Assembly (NCBI GenBank): GCA_025352435.1
Contig: JANXTN010000159.1
Coordinates: forward strand, 1-5,985
DNA length: 5,985 bases
Direction of reading: 5' to 3'
From: Ferruginibacter sp.
Lineage (GTDB): Bacteria > Bacteroidota > Bacteroidia > Chitinophagales > Chitinophagaceae
The notes beneath the pieces were generated by a model that did no database searches, was not told the origin of the DNA, and was given only the letters and a program-made list of their open reading frames with translations. Position 1 is the first letter of the stretch, and each line of letters opens with the position of its first letter. A program made the translations under genes and the position numbers. Shown piece by piece: positions 1 to 5,985 of this stretch.

Positions 1-1
1 A

Positions 2-118
2 GACAGAGCTGCTGCAAAGCAAGCAATGGATATTGTTTATAATATTGGAGATGCAGTAAACAAAATCGGTTTTGGTTTAGTTATATATGCACTTAGCCGT
101 TCTGAAAAGAATGCTTAA
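2..118 (+). CDS. Microbial (type 1) rhodopsin, C-terminal fragment (proteorhodopsin-like)
   Basis: This is the 3' end of a gene that enters from the left edge; 38 codons and a TAA stop are visible. The fragment reads as one transmembrane helix with a short polar tail. Residues 13-29 (YNIGDAVNKIGFGLVIY) match, from memory, the seventh helix (G) of proteorhodopsins, whose pattern is Y-N-L-A-D-F-V-N-K-I-L-F-G-L-I-I-W. Lys21 of the fragment (62-64) would be the Schiff-base lysine that binds retinal, and Asp17 (50-52) the conserved helix-G aspartate four residues earlier. The tail SEKNA also resembles proteorhodopsin C-termini. Family members are inner-membrane light-driven ion pumps or sensors. 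Ion specificity depends on the helix C motif (DTE, NDQ and similar), which is outside the window, so pump type cannot be called. The gene converges on the transketolase gene across a shared hairpin. Confidence 0.83.
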   Translation, partial: DRAAAKQAMDIVYNIGDAVNKIGFGLVIYALSRSEKNA

Positions 119-137
119 TCTGAAATTCAATTAATAT

Positions 138-170
138 AAAAAAGCACACATTTTAAATGCGTGCTTTTTT
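138..170. terminator. Bidirectional intrinsic terminator between convergent genes
   Basis: The near-perfect inverted repeat AAAAAAGCAC-A-CATTT / AAATG-C-GTGCTTTTTT has a single A/C mismatch and a very small loop. It has A6 on the left and T6 on the right, so transcripts from either direction end the stem in a U-run. It starts 20 bp after the rhodopsin stop and about 20 bp beyond the transketolase stop, as expected for a terminator shared by two convergent genes. Confidence 0.85.
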
Positions 171-189
171 ATTTAGAAACTTATTTATC

Positions 190-1146
190 TTATTTTTTTC
201 TGGCTAAAACCTTATCTGCTGCTGCCACAATATTATCTGTATCCAAACCATATTTTACTAATAAATCTTCAGGCTTGCCGCTTTCTCCAAAGGTATCATT
301 GGTACCAATGTATTCTATAGGTATTGGAAAGTTTCTTGCAGCTGTTTGCGCAATGCTATCTCCCAAACCGCCGAGTACATTGTGCTCTTCTGCAGTTACG
401 GCACATCCTGTCTTCTTTATAGATGCAAGTATTGCCTCGGTATCCAAAGGTTTAATTGTATGAATATTTATCAGATCGACACTGATGCCTTTCGTTTCCA
501 ATATTCTTGCCGCTTCTACCGCCTTCCATACCAAATGCCCGCAGGCAAAAATTGAAATATCTTTTCCTTCATTTAAAACCTGTGCTTTACCGATCTTAAA
601 GTCTTCTTCTTTGGTAAAGATGGGCCATACCGGTCGGCCAAAACGTAAATAAACAGGACCATCATAATCTGCAATGGCTTTTGTTGCTGCTTTTGTTTGG
701 TTGTAATCACAAGGCACAATTACGGTCATTCCTGGAAGCATTTTCATTAATCCAATATCTTCCAATATCTGGTGTGTTGCACCATCTTCTCCCAAAGTAA
801 GCCCAGCATGCGAAGCACATATTTTTACATTCTTTCCACTATAGGCAACACTTTGCCTGATTTGATCATATACTCGACCAGTACTAAAATTTGCAAAAGT
901 AGTGGTGTAAGGTATTTTACCTCCAATCGTGAGACCGGCAGCAATGCAAATCATATTCGCTTCGGCAATACCACACTGAATGAATCGCTCAGGAAAAGCC
1001 TTTATAAAGCCACCCAGTTTCAACGAACCTGCAAGGTCTGCTGTAAGCGCAACAATGTTTTCATTCGCTGTCGCAGCTTCTAATAAGCCATCCCCAAAAC
1101 CGCTTCTTGTATCTTTTTTCCCGGTAACTTTTATATCACTTAACAT
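190..1146 (-). CDS. Transketolase, C-terminal subunit (split-type)
   Basis: This 318-residue protein matches the C-terminal half of transketolase: a pyrimidine-binding domain (about residues 9-175) followed by the C-terminal domain (about 190-315). The thiamine-diphosphate and Mg-binding N-terminal domain is absent. Visible motifs are QCGIAEANM (57-65), in which Glu62 is the glutamate that activates the cofactor aminopyrimidine; GEDGATHQ (119-126) with the conserved active-site histidine; and HNVLGGLGDSIAQ (255-267). Split transketolases work as a complex of N- and C-halves, moving two-carbon ketol units between sugar phosphates in the cytosolic non-oxidative pentose phosphate pathway. The ATG at 1144-1146 is the natural start, with no Shine-Dalgarno sequence, as is common in this phylum. 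The gene lies 48 bp after galE and may be co-transcribed with it. The expected N-half is not next to it. A DXS or pyruvate-dehydrogenase E1-beta protein is less likely given the size and motifs. Confidence 0.92.
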   Translation of the reverse strand: MLSDIKVTGKKDTRSGFGDGLLEAATANENIVALTADLAGSLKLGGFIKAFPERFIQCGIAEANMICIAAGLTIGGKIPYTTTFANFSTGRVYDQIRQSVAYSGKNVKICASHAGLTLGEDGATHQILEDIGLMKMLPGMTVIVPCDYNQTKAATKAIADYDGPVYLRFGRPVWPIFTKEEDFKIGKAQVLNEGKDISIFACGHLVWKAVEAARILETKGISVDLINIHTIKPLDTEAILASIKKTGCAVTAEEHNVLGGLGDSIAQTAARNFPIPIEYIGTNDTFGESGKPEDLLVKYGLDTDNIVAAADKVLARKK

Positions 1147-1194
1147 GTATTTAATTTATTTTTGTCTAAAGATTATTAATTTATGTTGAAAAAA

Positions 1195-2229
1195 TTAAAG
1201 CTGATTTTTAGTATTATTCTGAAGACTTAACTCCCATTGCCACGCTGTTTTCACCATATCTTTCATACTATATTTTGGAGCCCAATTTAAAATCTTTTTA
1301 GCCTTATTATTATTCGCAAAAATGGCAATAACATCTCCTTCTCTTCGGGGGCCGATGGTGTAATTTAATTTTATATCATTTTCAGTTTCAAAAGCTTTAA
1401 TAACTTCTAATACACTGTAGCCATCTCCTGTGCCAAGATTAAAGATTTCACAGATATTTTCCTTTTTCTTTTCTTCTAAAAATTGAAGTGCAAGTGTGTG
1501 CGCATGGGCAATGTCTGAAACGTGAATAAAATCCCGAATACAACTACCATCTTTGGTATCATAATCTGCACCAAAAACTGTCATCTGTGGTAATTTGCCA
1601 ATCGCTGTTTGTGTAACTGCAGGAATAAGATTTTGAGGTTTGCCAATTGGTAACTCGCCAATAGCAATGGATGGATGTGCACCCACGGGATTAAAATACC
1701 TTAGCAACACTCCATTGGTACTGCATGTAACAACAATATTTTCTACAATGCTTTCCCCAATCTGTTTTGTGAGTCCGTAGGGAGATGCAGCTTTTTTTTG
1801 GGGCGTATCTTCTGTAACTTTTATTACATCAGGATTACCATAAACAGTACACGAAGAAGAAAAAATAAAACGTGGCACTTTCATTTCCTGCGCACATTTT
1901 AAAACATTTATAAGAGAACTGATATTGTTTTCAAAATACATCATGGGGTTTTCAACTGACTCGCCAACGGCTTTGTATGCCGCAAAATGTATGATCCCTT
2001 CAATGGTAGGATTTTCCTGAAACACTGCATAAACATCATCGTAAATACATAAATTAACTTTGTAATTTTTTACTTTTTTACCTGTTATTTTCTCTACCCC
2101 CAACAAAATACTTTCATTACTACGGCTGTTGTTATCTATGCTGATAACGTCGTATCCATTGTCTATAAGATCAACAATGGTATGAGACCCTATATAACCA
2201 CAACCTCCTGTAACCAGTATTACCTTCAT
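1195..2229 (-). CDS. galE: UDP-glucose 4-epimerase
   Basis: This 344-residue extended short-chain dehydrogenase/reductase has the usual GalE length. It interconverts UDP-glucose and UDP-galactose in the cytosol using tightly bound NAD, feeding the Leloir pathway and supplying galactose for surface polysaccharides. The N-terminal Rossmann motif TGGCGYIGSH is at residues 7-16. The active site is visible as SSSCTVYG (124-131), with Ser126 aligned to the catalytic serine, and as YGLTK (151-155), giving the Tyr151/Lys155 pair. Other family blocks are RYFNPVGAHP (177-186), CIRDFIHVSDIAHAH (230-244), FNLGTGDGYSVLEV (263-276) and PRREGDV (294-300). Ile303 occupies the position of E. coli Tyr299 and human Cys307, which influences acceptance of N-acetylated UDP-hexosamines. 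It starts with ATG at 2227-2229. The gene lies 66 bp after the phosphate transporter and 48 bp before the transketolase half, both on the same strand. Confidence 0.95.
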   Translation of the reverse strand: MKVILVTGGCGYIGSHTIVDLIDNGYDVISIDNNSRSNESILLGVEKITGKKVKNYKVNLCIYDDVYAVFQENPTIEGIIHFAAYKAVGESVENPMMYFENNISSLINVLKCAQEMKVPRFIFSSSCTVYGNPDVIKVTEDTPQKKAASPYGLTKQIGESIVENIVVTCSTNGVLLRYFNPVGAHPSIAIGELPIGKPQNLIPAVTQTAIGKLPQMTVFGADYDTKDGSCIRDFIHVSDIAHAHTLALQFLEEKKKENICEIFNLGTGDGYSVLEVIKAFETENDIKLNYTIGPRREGDVIAIFANNNKAKKILNWAPKYSMKDMVKTAWQWELSLQNNTKNQL

Positions 2230-2295
2230 CGTACAAAGAAAGTGAATTTTAGGTGGCTTTAAACCAATTCCAAAACTTAAAAATTAAACAAGTTA

Positions 2296-3438
2296 TCAGC
2301 CTAAAATTGCGTGAAGTAAAAAGTAGATAAGGGCTGCTAATAAACCACTTACCGGAATAGTGAGTATCCAAGCCCAAACAAGGTTAATGGTAACACCCCA
2401 GCGGACAGCACTTAAACGCTTGGTAGCACCTACACCAATAATGGCACCCGTAATGGTATGCGTGGTACTTACAGGCGCCCCCAAACTTGCTGCAGTAAAC
2501 AAAGTGATAGCACCGGCGGTTTCTGCACATACCCCTTCCAAAGGAGTGACTTTTGTTATTTTAGTACCCATGGTTTTAATAATCTTCCAACCGCCACTCA
2601 TGGTACCTAATCCAATAGCTGAATAACATGCAAGCGGCACCCAATCCGGCATCTGGCTAAAGGTTTGAATTTTTCCTCCTGCAATTAATGCTACGGTTAT
2701 AATCCCCATAACCTTTTGTGCATCACTACCCCCATGCCCGATGCTAAAAAATGCCGAGGATACAAGCTGAAGTTTTTTGTACATATTTTGTGTACGCTGT
2801 GCAGATTCGCCCCTTAAATAATTATAAAAATAACTTAAAATAAATATTACTCCCAGACCAAGCAATCCCCATTTTTCAAATTCTTTTTTGAAAGGGATAA
2901 ATATTACGCAAACTGCCACCAATGCTGCTATGATAGAAACTTTAAGCCAGAAGCTGCGTTGCATGGTGACAATGGAAATGAATATGGAAATGACCATACC
3001 AATTAATGGGGCTAGTACAATAAACATAACCGTCTTCATTATCATGGGCGTATCTATGCTGCTGAAACCAGCTGCTGCTATGGCTGCACCGGCAAAACCA
3101 CCTATGAGTGTATGAGAAGAAGAGGAGGGAATACCATACCACCATGTGAGTAAGTTCCAACAAATGGCGGAAATTAAACCAGATAAAATAATGACCATAC
3201 CATTGCTGCCGTTTACCACTTCTGCATGCACGGTTTTTGCAACAGTATTAGCAACTGCATGATCGCTAAATATAAAAAAAGCTACAAAATTGAAAAAGGC
3301 AGCCCACAGCACAGCTTGAAATGGCGTTAGAACTTTAGTAGAAACAATAGTGGCAATAGAGTTTGCTGCATCGTGAAAACCATTGATGTAGTCAAAAACA
3401 ATGGCGAGAATTATTATTACAATCAGAATAGAGGCCAT
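2296..3438 (-). CDS. PiT-family inorganic phosphate transporter
   Basis: This 380-residue, very hydrophobic inner-membrane protein imports inorganic phosphate by ion symport; the coupling ion (H+ or Na+) cannot be told from the sequence. Both copies of the PiT signature are visible: GFHDAANSIAT (20-30) in the N-terminal half and GAPVSTTHTITGAIIG (320-335) in the C-terminal half. Supporting blocks are GIPSSSSHTLIGG (102-114) and IGHGGSDAQKVMG (233-245), consistent with the inverted internal repeat of the family. About ten hydrophobic segments can be picked out, with a central polar stretch near 205-225. It is shorter than E. coli PitA (about 500 residues) and closer to the compact PiT proteins paired with DUF47 partners. 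It starts with ATG at 3436-3438 and ends with TGA at 2296-2298. The DUF47 gene lies 67 bp upstream on the same strand, supporting a joint phosphate-uptake role. Confidence 0.95.
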   Translation of the reverse strand: MASILIVIIILAIVFDYINGFHDAANSIATIVSTKVLTPFQAVLWAAFFNFVAFFIFSDHAVANTVAKTVHAEVVNGSNGMVIILSGLISAICWNLLTWWYGIPSSSSHTLIGGFAGAAIAAAGFSSIDTPMIMKTVMFIVLAPLIGMVISIFISIVTMQRSFWLKVSIIAALVAVCVIFIPFKKEFEKWGLLGLGVIFILSYFYNYLRGESAQRTQNMYKKLQLVSSAFFSIGHGGSDAQKVMGIITVALIAGGKIQTFSQMPDWVPLACYSAIGLGTMSGGWKIIKTMGTKITKVTPLEGVCAETAGAITLFTAASLGAPVSTTHTITGAIIGVGATKRLSAVRWGVTINLVWAWILTIPVSGLLAALIYFLLHAILG

Positions 3439-3477
3439 AAAAAATAAATAAAGAAAGAAAAAAAGTTACCGGGCATA

Positions 3478-3500
3478 TTGATGATCTATCAGACCATCAA
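3478..3500 (-). other. Intercistronic hairpin between DUF47 and PiT genes
   Basis: An inverted repeat with 10-nt arms, TTGATGATCT and AGACCATCAA, flanks a 3-nt loop in the 67-bp gap. In the minus-strand transcript all ten positions can pair, one as a G-U wobble. No U-run follows immediately: about 11 mixed bases precede a pyrimidine-rich stretch, so it is not a canonical terminator. It could set the DUF47/PiT expression ratio or protect an mRNA end, but function is inferred from position only. Confidence 0.45.
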
Positions 3501-3505
3501 ACCTG

Positions 3506-4153
3506 TTAAGCATATTTTATAATAATACTTTCTATAACATTTGCTGCATCTTCACATTTATCTGTTACTATCTCCATTACCTGATAAATTTCTCTCTTTT
3601 TTATTACCTCCTTGGCATCGGGCTCGGTGGCGAACAGCCTTTCGATACTCATATCAAAAATATCGTCGCCTTGGTTTTCAATGCTGTTAATGGCCACCAA
3701 AGCATCCGTAATCTGCCGCATGTTTTTCATGTTGCGTAATTCTGTTACAGCTTTGTGTACCTGCACACAACCTAAGGCAATAAGATCTCCAAATTTGCGG
3801 ATGCCTATGTCATCAGGGTTTACCCTATAAAAGTTTATTTTCTTTGCGCAGGCGTAAATGTAATCTGCAATGTCATCGAGCGCAGACGCCAGATAATGGA
3901 TATCTTCTCTATCAAAAGGAGTTATAAAATTTTTACCGAGTTCTGTAAAAATTTGATGCGTATAATCGTCATTTACATGCTCCATATCCTCAACCTCTTT
4001 TATAAGCTTTGCACGTTTTTCAAAGTCAGGTTCATTTACTACCTCTTTTAATTTATCGCCCATTTTCACAAGCTCAGCTGCAACGTTTTCAAACAATTGG
4101 TAGAACACCCTGTCTTTTGGTAAAAAAATTTTTAGAATTGAATTGAAAGCCAT
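3506..4153 (-). CDS. DUF47 (PhoU-like) PiT-associated protein
   Basis: This 215-residue, mostly alpha-helical cytosolic protein belongs to the DUF47/PhoU-like family (TIGR00153 type), small proteins usually encoded next to PiT transporters and thought to modulate phosphate uptake. Length is typical. Acidic helix motifs of the kind that bind metal clusters in PhoU are visible: EVEDMEHVNDD (53-63), TPFDREDIHYLASALDDIADYIY (start 78), SIENQGDDIFD (157-167) and, near the C-terminus, Glu188, Glu194, Asp198, Glu201 and Asp202. The block HKAVTELRNMK (133-143) is also characteristic. It starts with ATG at 4151-4153 and is the first gene of the four-gene minus-strand run, followed 67 bp later by the PiT gene. 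A TATTTTTG -7-like element lies 18-25 bases upstream of the start. The regulatory role is family knowledge; its direct action on this transporter is inferred. Confidence 0.93.
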   Translation of the reverse strand: MAFNSILKIFLPKDRVFYQLFENVAAELVKMGDKLKEVVNEPDFEKRAKLIKEVEDMEHVNDDYTHQIFTELGKNFITPFDREDIHYLASALDDIADYIYACAKKINFYRVNPDDIGIRKFGDLIALGCVQVHKAVTELRNMKNMRQITDALVAINSIENQGDDIFDMSIERLFATEPDAKEVIKKREIYQVMEIVTDKCEDAANVIESIIIKYA

Positions 4154-4477
4154 AAGAAAAAATTTAGGGGCAAAAATAGGGTTATCGCTTTTGGTTTATT
4201 AAAAATAACAATTGGTAATAATTTCTTAACAAAGGTTTTCTTTCTTAATATGGACATTAAAGATATGGTTCTTTTAAATCCATTAATTTACTATTATCTG
4301 CAAAAATGAATCCTTTTTTTGGGATAACTAGAAACCCCCAATTTTAAAATAATACTTGGTGTTTAAGTGAGTCTTGAGAGTGGCGAAATCCCTTTCAATC
4401 TGCACAATTTTATTAGAGTATTTAAATTCTTAAATTTAGGATGAAATTATTTTTATGATAGTAAACTCAACTTTATT
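4154..4477. other. Divergent intergenic region, 324 bp
   Basis: This AT-rich spacer lies between two divergently transcribed genes and should hold promoters for both. The leftward side has a good -7 candidate (separate entry). On the rightward side only imperfect matches to TAnnTTTG are seen: TAAATTTA at 4431-4438 and TATTTTTA near 4449-4456, neither with a clear -33 element. A short AT-only inverted repeat (TAAATT at 4423-4428, AATTTA at 4433-4438) overlaps the first. No tRNA, riboswitch or convincing small gene was recognised. Confidence 0.6.
4171..4178 (-). promoter_or_regulatory. Candidate Bacteroidota -7 promoter element for the DUF47-PiT run
   Basis: Read on the minus strand, these bases are TATTTTTG, an exact match to the Bacteroidota sigma-ABfr -7 consensus TAnnTTTG. 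They lie 18-25 bases upstream of the DUF47 start codon, which would leave a leader of only about 10-15 nt. No TTG or TTTG -33 element is present at the usual 19-21 base spacing; the nearest TTG is about 30 bases away. An 8-base match in AT-rich DNA can arise by chance. Confidence 0.4.
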
Positions 4478-5467
4478 TTGAAAATCTTTCTTAGCATTAT
4501 AGTAATCTTTTTTACACATACCAATTATGCCCAAAAACTTACCGGCACCTGGCAAGGAGAAACGGATGGGTATGAGTTTTTGCAACTAAATATTGTGCAG
4601 GTTGGCAACAATCTATGTGGCTATAGTTGGGATTATGAACTAAGCAATAAAAAAAGCTATTGCAAAGCCTATTTTAGTGGCAGCTATAACAAACTATTAA
4701 ATGCGTGGTATTTAGAAGGTAGCTCTTTTATGGAGCAGGGCGGTGGGCATGCACTAATGCAGTTAAAATTTAAAATAGATAACGAGAATGGTAAAAAAGT
4801 ATTAAATGGAATTTGCAGAATAAAACCTTCGGGCTTTTTTGGGGCAGGCGAGCCGAACAGTTTTACATTAAGGCAAACCTCTTTACAGCCAACTACTATT
4901 ACACAAACCATGACGGATTGTTTACGGGATATAAAACCCATGGAAAAACCTTTCCCTAAAGTGATGCCTTCACCTAAAAGAGAAATACCTATTGTAAAAA
5001 AACCACCAATAGTAACTAAAAGCAAGCCTTTCCCCACTGTAATTACAGAGCATATTGTGAAAGATACTAATGCTGCAAGGCCTACACTTAGGGTAAATAC
5101 ATTACCTACTTCTACAAATGGACGGGTAGATAAAGAATTAAAAAGAATTGTGATACACGATAAAAAAATAAAACTGAATATTTATGATAATGGAACAATA
5201 GATGGTGACAGCATAAGTATTTATTATAACGGCAGACCGATATTAAAAAACAAAGGCCTTACTGCAAAACCGTTGGTGATAGAAGTAGAGCTTGATGAAA
5301 ATATCGCCTTGCACAGCATTGTGTTGTTCGCAGAAAACCTTGGCAGTATTCCGCCAAATACTGCACTTGTAATATTTACTACGTCCGATGGCAAACGATA
5401 TGAGTTGTACTCCAGTGCTACACTGCAACAAAATGCTTCTATTGTTTTTGAATACAAACCGAAATAA
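4478..5467 (+). CDS. Secreted two-domain protein of unknown function, TTG start
   Basis: This 329-residue protein has no function I can name. Residues 1-19 form a signal peptide (Lys2, hydrophobic core 3-12, ending NYAQ), so it is probably periplasmic or outer-surface. Residues 20-135 look like a beta-rich domain opening LTGTWQGETDG, with Cys47, Cys62 and Cys113. Residues 150-215 are a Pro/Lys-rich linker in which KPFPxV occurs twice (157-162, 183-188). Residues 218-327 form a second beta-rich domain with YDNGTIDGDSISIYYNG (236-252) and AENLGSIPPNTALVIF (285-300), a pattern I recall from uncharacterised Bacteroidota proteins. TTG at 4478-4480 is chosen because it gives a complete signal peptide. 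The nearby ATG at 4455 is out of frame and stops at 4479-4481, and the only other in-frame candidate upstream is ATT. The gene is transcribed alone and ends at a convergent terminator. It has no lipobox cysteine and no type IX sorting domain. Confidence 0.8.
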   Translation: MKIFLSIIVIFFTHTNYAQKLTGTWQGETDGYEFLQLNIVQVGNNLCGYSWDYELSNKKSYCKAYFSGSYNKLLNAWYLEGSSFMEQGGGHALMQLKFKIDNENGKKVLNGICRIKPSGFFGAGEPNSFTLRQTSLQPTTITQTMTDCLRDIKPMEKPFPKVMPSPKREIPIVKKPPIVTKSKPFPTVITEHIVKDTNAARPTLRVNTLPTSTNGRVDKELKRIVIHDKKIKLNIYDNGTIDGDSISIYYNGRPILKNKGLTAKPLVIEVELDENIALHSIVLFAENLGSIPPNTALVIFTTSDGKRYELYSSATLQQNASIVFEYKPK

Positions 5468-5479
5468 CAGCACATAAAA

Positions 5480-5504
5480 AAAGCTGCGAACAATTCACAG
5501 CTTT
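5480..5504. terminator. Convergent intrinsic terminator, stronger for the minus-strand gene
   Basis: The stem AAAGCTG / CAGCTTT is extended inside by GAA/TTC after one C/A mismatch and closes on a 3-nt loop. Read on the minus strand it ends in CAGCTTTTTTTATG, a good U-run, and lies about 22 bases past the DUF4920 stop. Read on the plus strand the stem is followed by AAAATTATTATT, a poor U-run, so termination of the secreted-protein gene is probably weaker. Confidence 0.75.
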
Positions 5505-5525
5505 AAAATTATTATTTGAAAGTGA

Positions 5526-5985
5526 TTAGCTTACCACTAACACACCTGTTGCTATAAATTCTATTTCCGTTTTCGGTTCTGTAATTTTTTCTATTTCTTC
5601 TTTGCTCTTACCTGCATCCTCAGCATAATGCCTTAGCATTTCTACTGATGTAATTATTTTTTTAGCAGTGCCCTGTAACACCACATCTTTACCTACAATA
5701 TTTTGAGGTATAAAATATTTGTAATCCTTAAAACGTATCATGATGCCTTCACCGTCTGTTTGTGCAAGTGTCATCCAGCAACCTTTTTTTTCGCAAACTT
5801 TATTTACAGTGCCTTTTACTTTGCCGGTAAATTTATCTGCAGTAACCAGTTTTTCTTCCAATAAATTTACTTCTATTGCTCCGATAGCACTTGTACCCGC
5901 GCCATATATAACTCCCTTTACTGCAGATTTTGGTTGTGCAAATGCGCCAATAGACAAACAAAGCATTAGGCCAAATAATATTGAC
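5526..5985 (-). CDS. DUF4920 domain protein, exported, 5'-truncated by the window edge
   Basis: The gene runs leftward from the right edge, and its true start is outside the window. A Met codon exists at 5966, but the frame stays open upstream and encodes SILFGL just before it. Together with the following residues this makes a signal-peptide core ending GAFAQ, so that Met is probably internal. Numbering from it (146 residues), the DUF4920 pattern is clear: VNKVCEKKGCWMTL (54-67) with Cys58 and Cys63, IMIRFKDYKYFIPQNIVGK (75-93), a strand around VVLQGTAKK (95-103), and the helical block LRHYAEDAGKSKEEIEKITE (111-130). The fold is probably a small beta-barrel (inferred); the CxxxxCW pair could bind metal or form a disulfide. 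The molecular function of the family is unknown to me. The protein is probably periplasmic. The gene ends at TAA (5526-5528), just before a strong terminator. Confidence 0.85.
   Translation of the reverse strand, partial: SILFGLMLCLSIGAFAQPKSAVKGVIYGAGTSAIGAIEVNLLEEKLVTADKFTGKVKGTVNKVCEKKGCWMTLAQTDGEGIMIRFKDYKYFIPQNIVGKDVVLQGTAKKIITSVEMLRHYAEDAGKSKEEIEKITEPKTEIEFIATGVLVVS

Noticed and set aside
161..463. 100-codon plus-strand frame opposite the 3' end of the transketolase gene.
   Set aside because: It lies entirely antisense to a well-supported gene, begins inside the terminator hairpin, and its product has no recognisable pattern.
2230..2295. Possible separate promoter for galE (TAAGTTTTG-like stretch on the minus strand).
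   Set aside because: The spacing between TA and TTTG is three rather than two bases and there is no suitable -33 element, so it is not supportable as a promoter call.
2942..3163. 73-codon minus-strand frame rich in His, Ser and Phe within the phosphate transporter gene.
   Set aside because: It is an out-of-frame reading of the PiT coding sequence on the same strand; the PiT frame is intact and carries all family motifs.
4319..4341. TTGGG ... CCCAA inverted repeat in the divergent spacer.
   Set aside because: Only five base pairs with a 13-base loop, no U-run, and no upstream gene on that strand needing termination.
4250..4347. Two tiny overlapping frames (19 and 13 codons) joined by an ATGA at 4306-4309, resembling translationally coupled leader peptides.
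   Set aside because: They are very short, have no ribosome binding site, no regulatory codon pattern and no adjacent attenuator, and lie about 130 bp from the next gene. This is expected by chance in AT-rich DNA.
4684..5037. 117-codon minus-strand frame with a Gly/Leu-rich hydrophobic start.
   Set aside because: It is a reverse-complement shadow of the Pro/Lys-rich linker and N-terminal domain of the secreted protein (Pro, Lys and Phe codons read backwards give Gly, Leu and Phe/Glu).

Overview
The window looks like chromosomal DNA of a Bacteroidota bacterium, most likely in or near the Chitinophagaceae/Sphingobacteriales (inferred). It is AT-rich, genes lack clear Shine-Dalgarno sequences, signal peptides end in Ala-Gln, one TAnnTTTG-type -7 element lies ahead of a gene, and the gene content (DUF47-PiT pair, half-size transketolase, DUF4920 protein) fits the phylum. 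No rRNA, tRNA, CRISPR array, insertion sequence or phage gene was seen.

Layout: (1) Positions 2-118 (+) hold the last 38 codons of a microbial (type 1) rhodopsin, closely resembling helix G of proteorhodopsins and including the retinal-binding lysine. (2) A hairpin at 138-170 separates it from a convergent minus-strand run. (3) Positions 4153 down to 190 (-) carry four co-directional genes with gaps of 67, 66 and 48 bp: a DUF47 PhoU-like protein, a PiT phosphate transporter, UDP-glucose 4-epimerase (galE) and the C-terminal half of a split transketolase. (4) A 324-bp divergent intergenic region (4154-4477) follows. (5) Positions 4478-5467 (+) encode a secreted protein of unknown function, apparently starting at TTG, with two beta-rich domains joined by a Pro/Lys-rich linker. 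(6) A convergent terminator at 5480-5504 separates it from a minus-strand DUF4920 periplasmic protein whose 5' end lies outside the window.

Function: DUF47 and PiT form a recognised low-affinity phosphate uptake pair. galE (Leloir pathway and sugar-nucleotide supply) and the transketolase half (non-oxidative pentose phosphate pathway) are central carbon genes that may be co-transcribed with them. The flanking genes are independent units. Most of the window is ordinary housekeeping DNA. The points most worth following up are the rhodopsin tail at the left edge, the transketolase C-half without an adjacent N-half, and the uncharacterised two-domain secreted protein.
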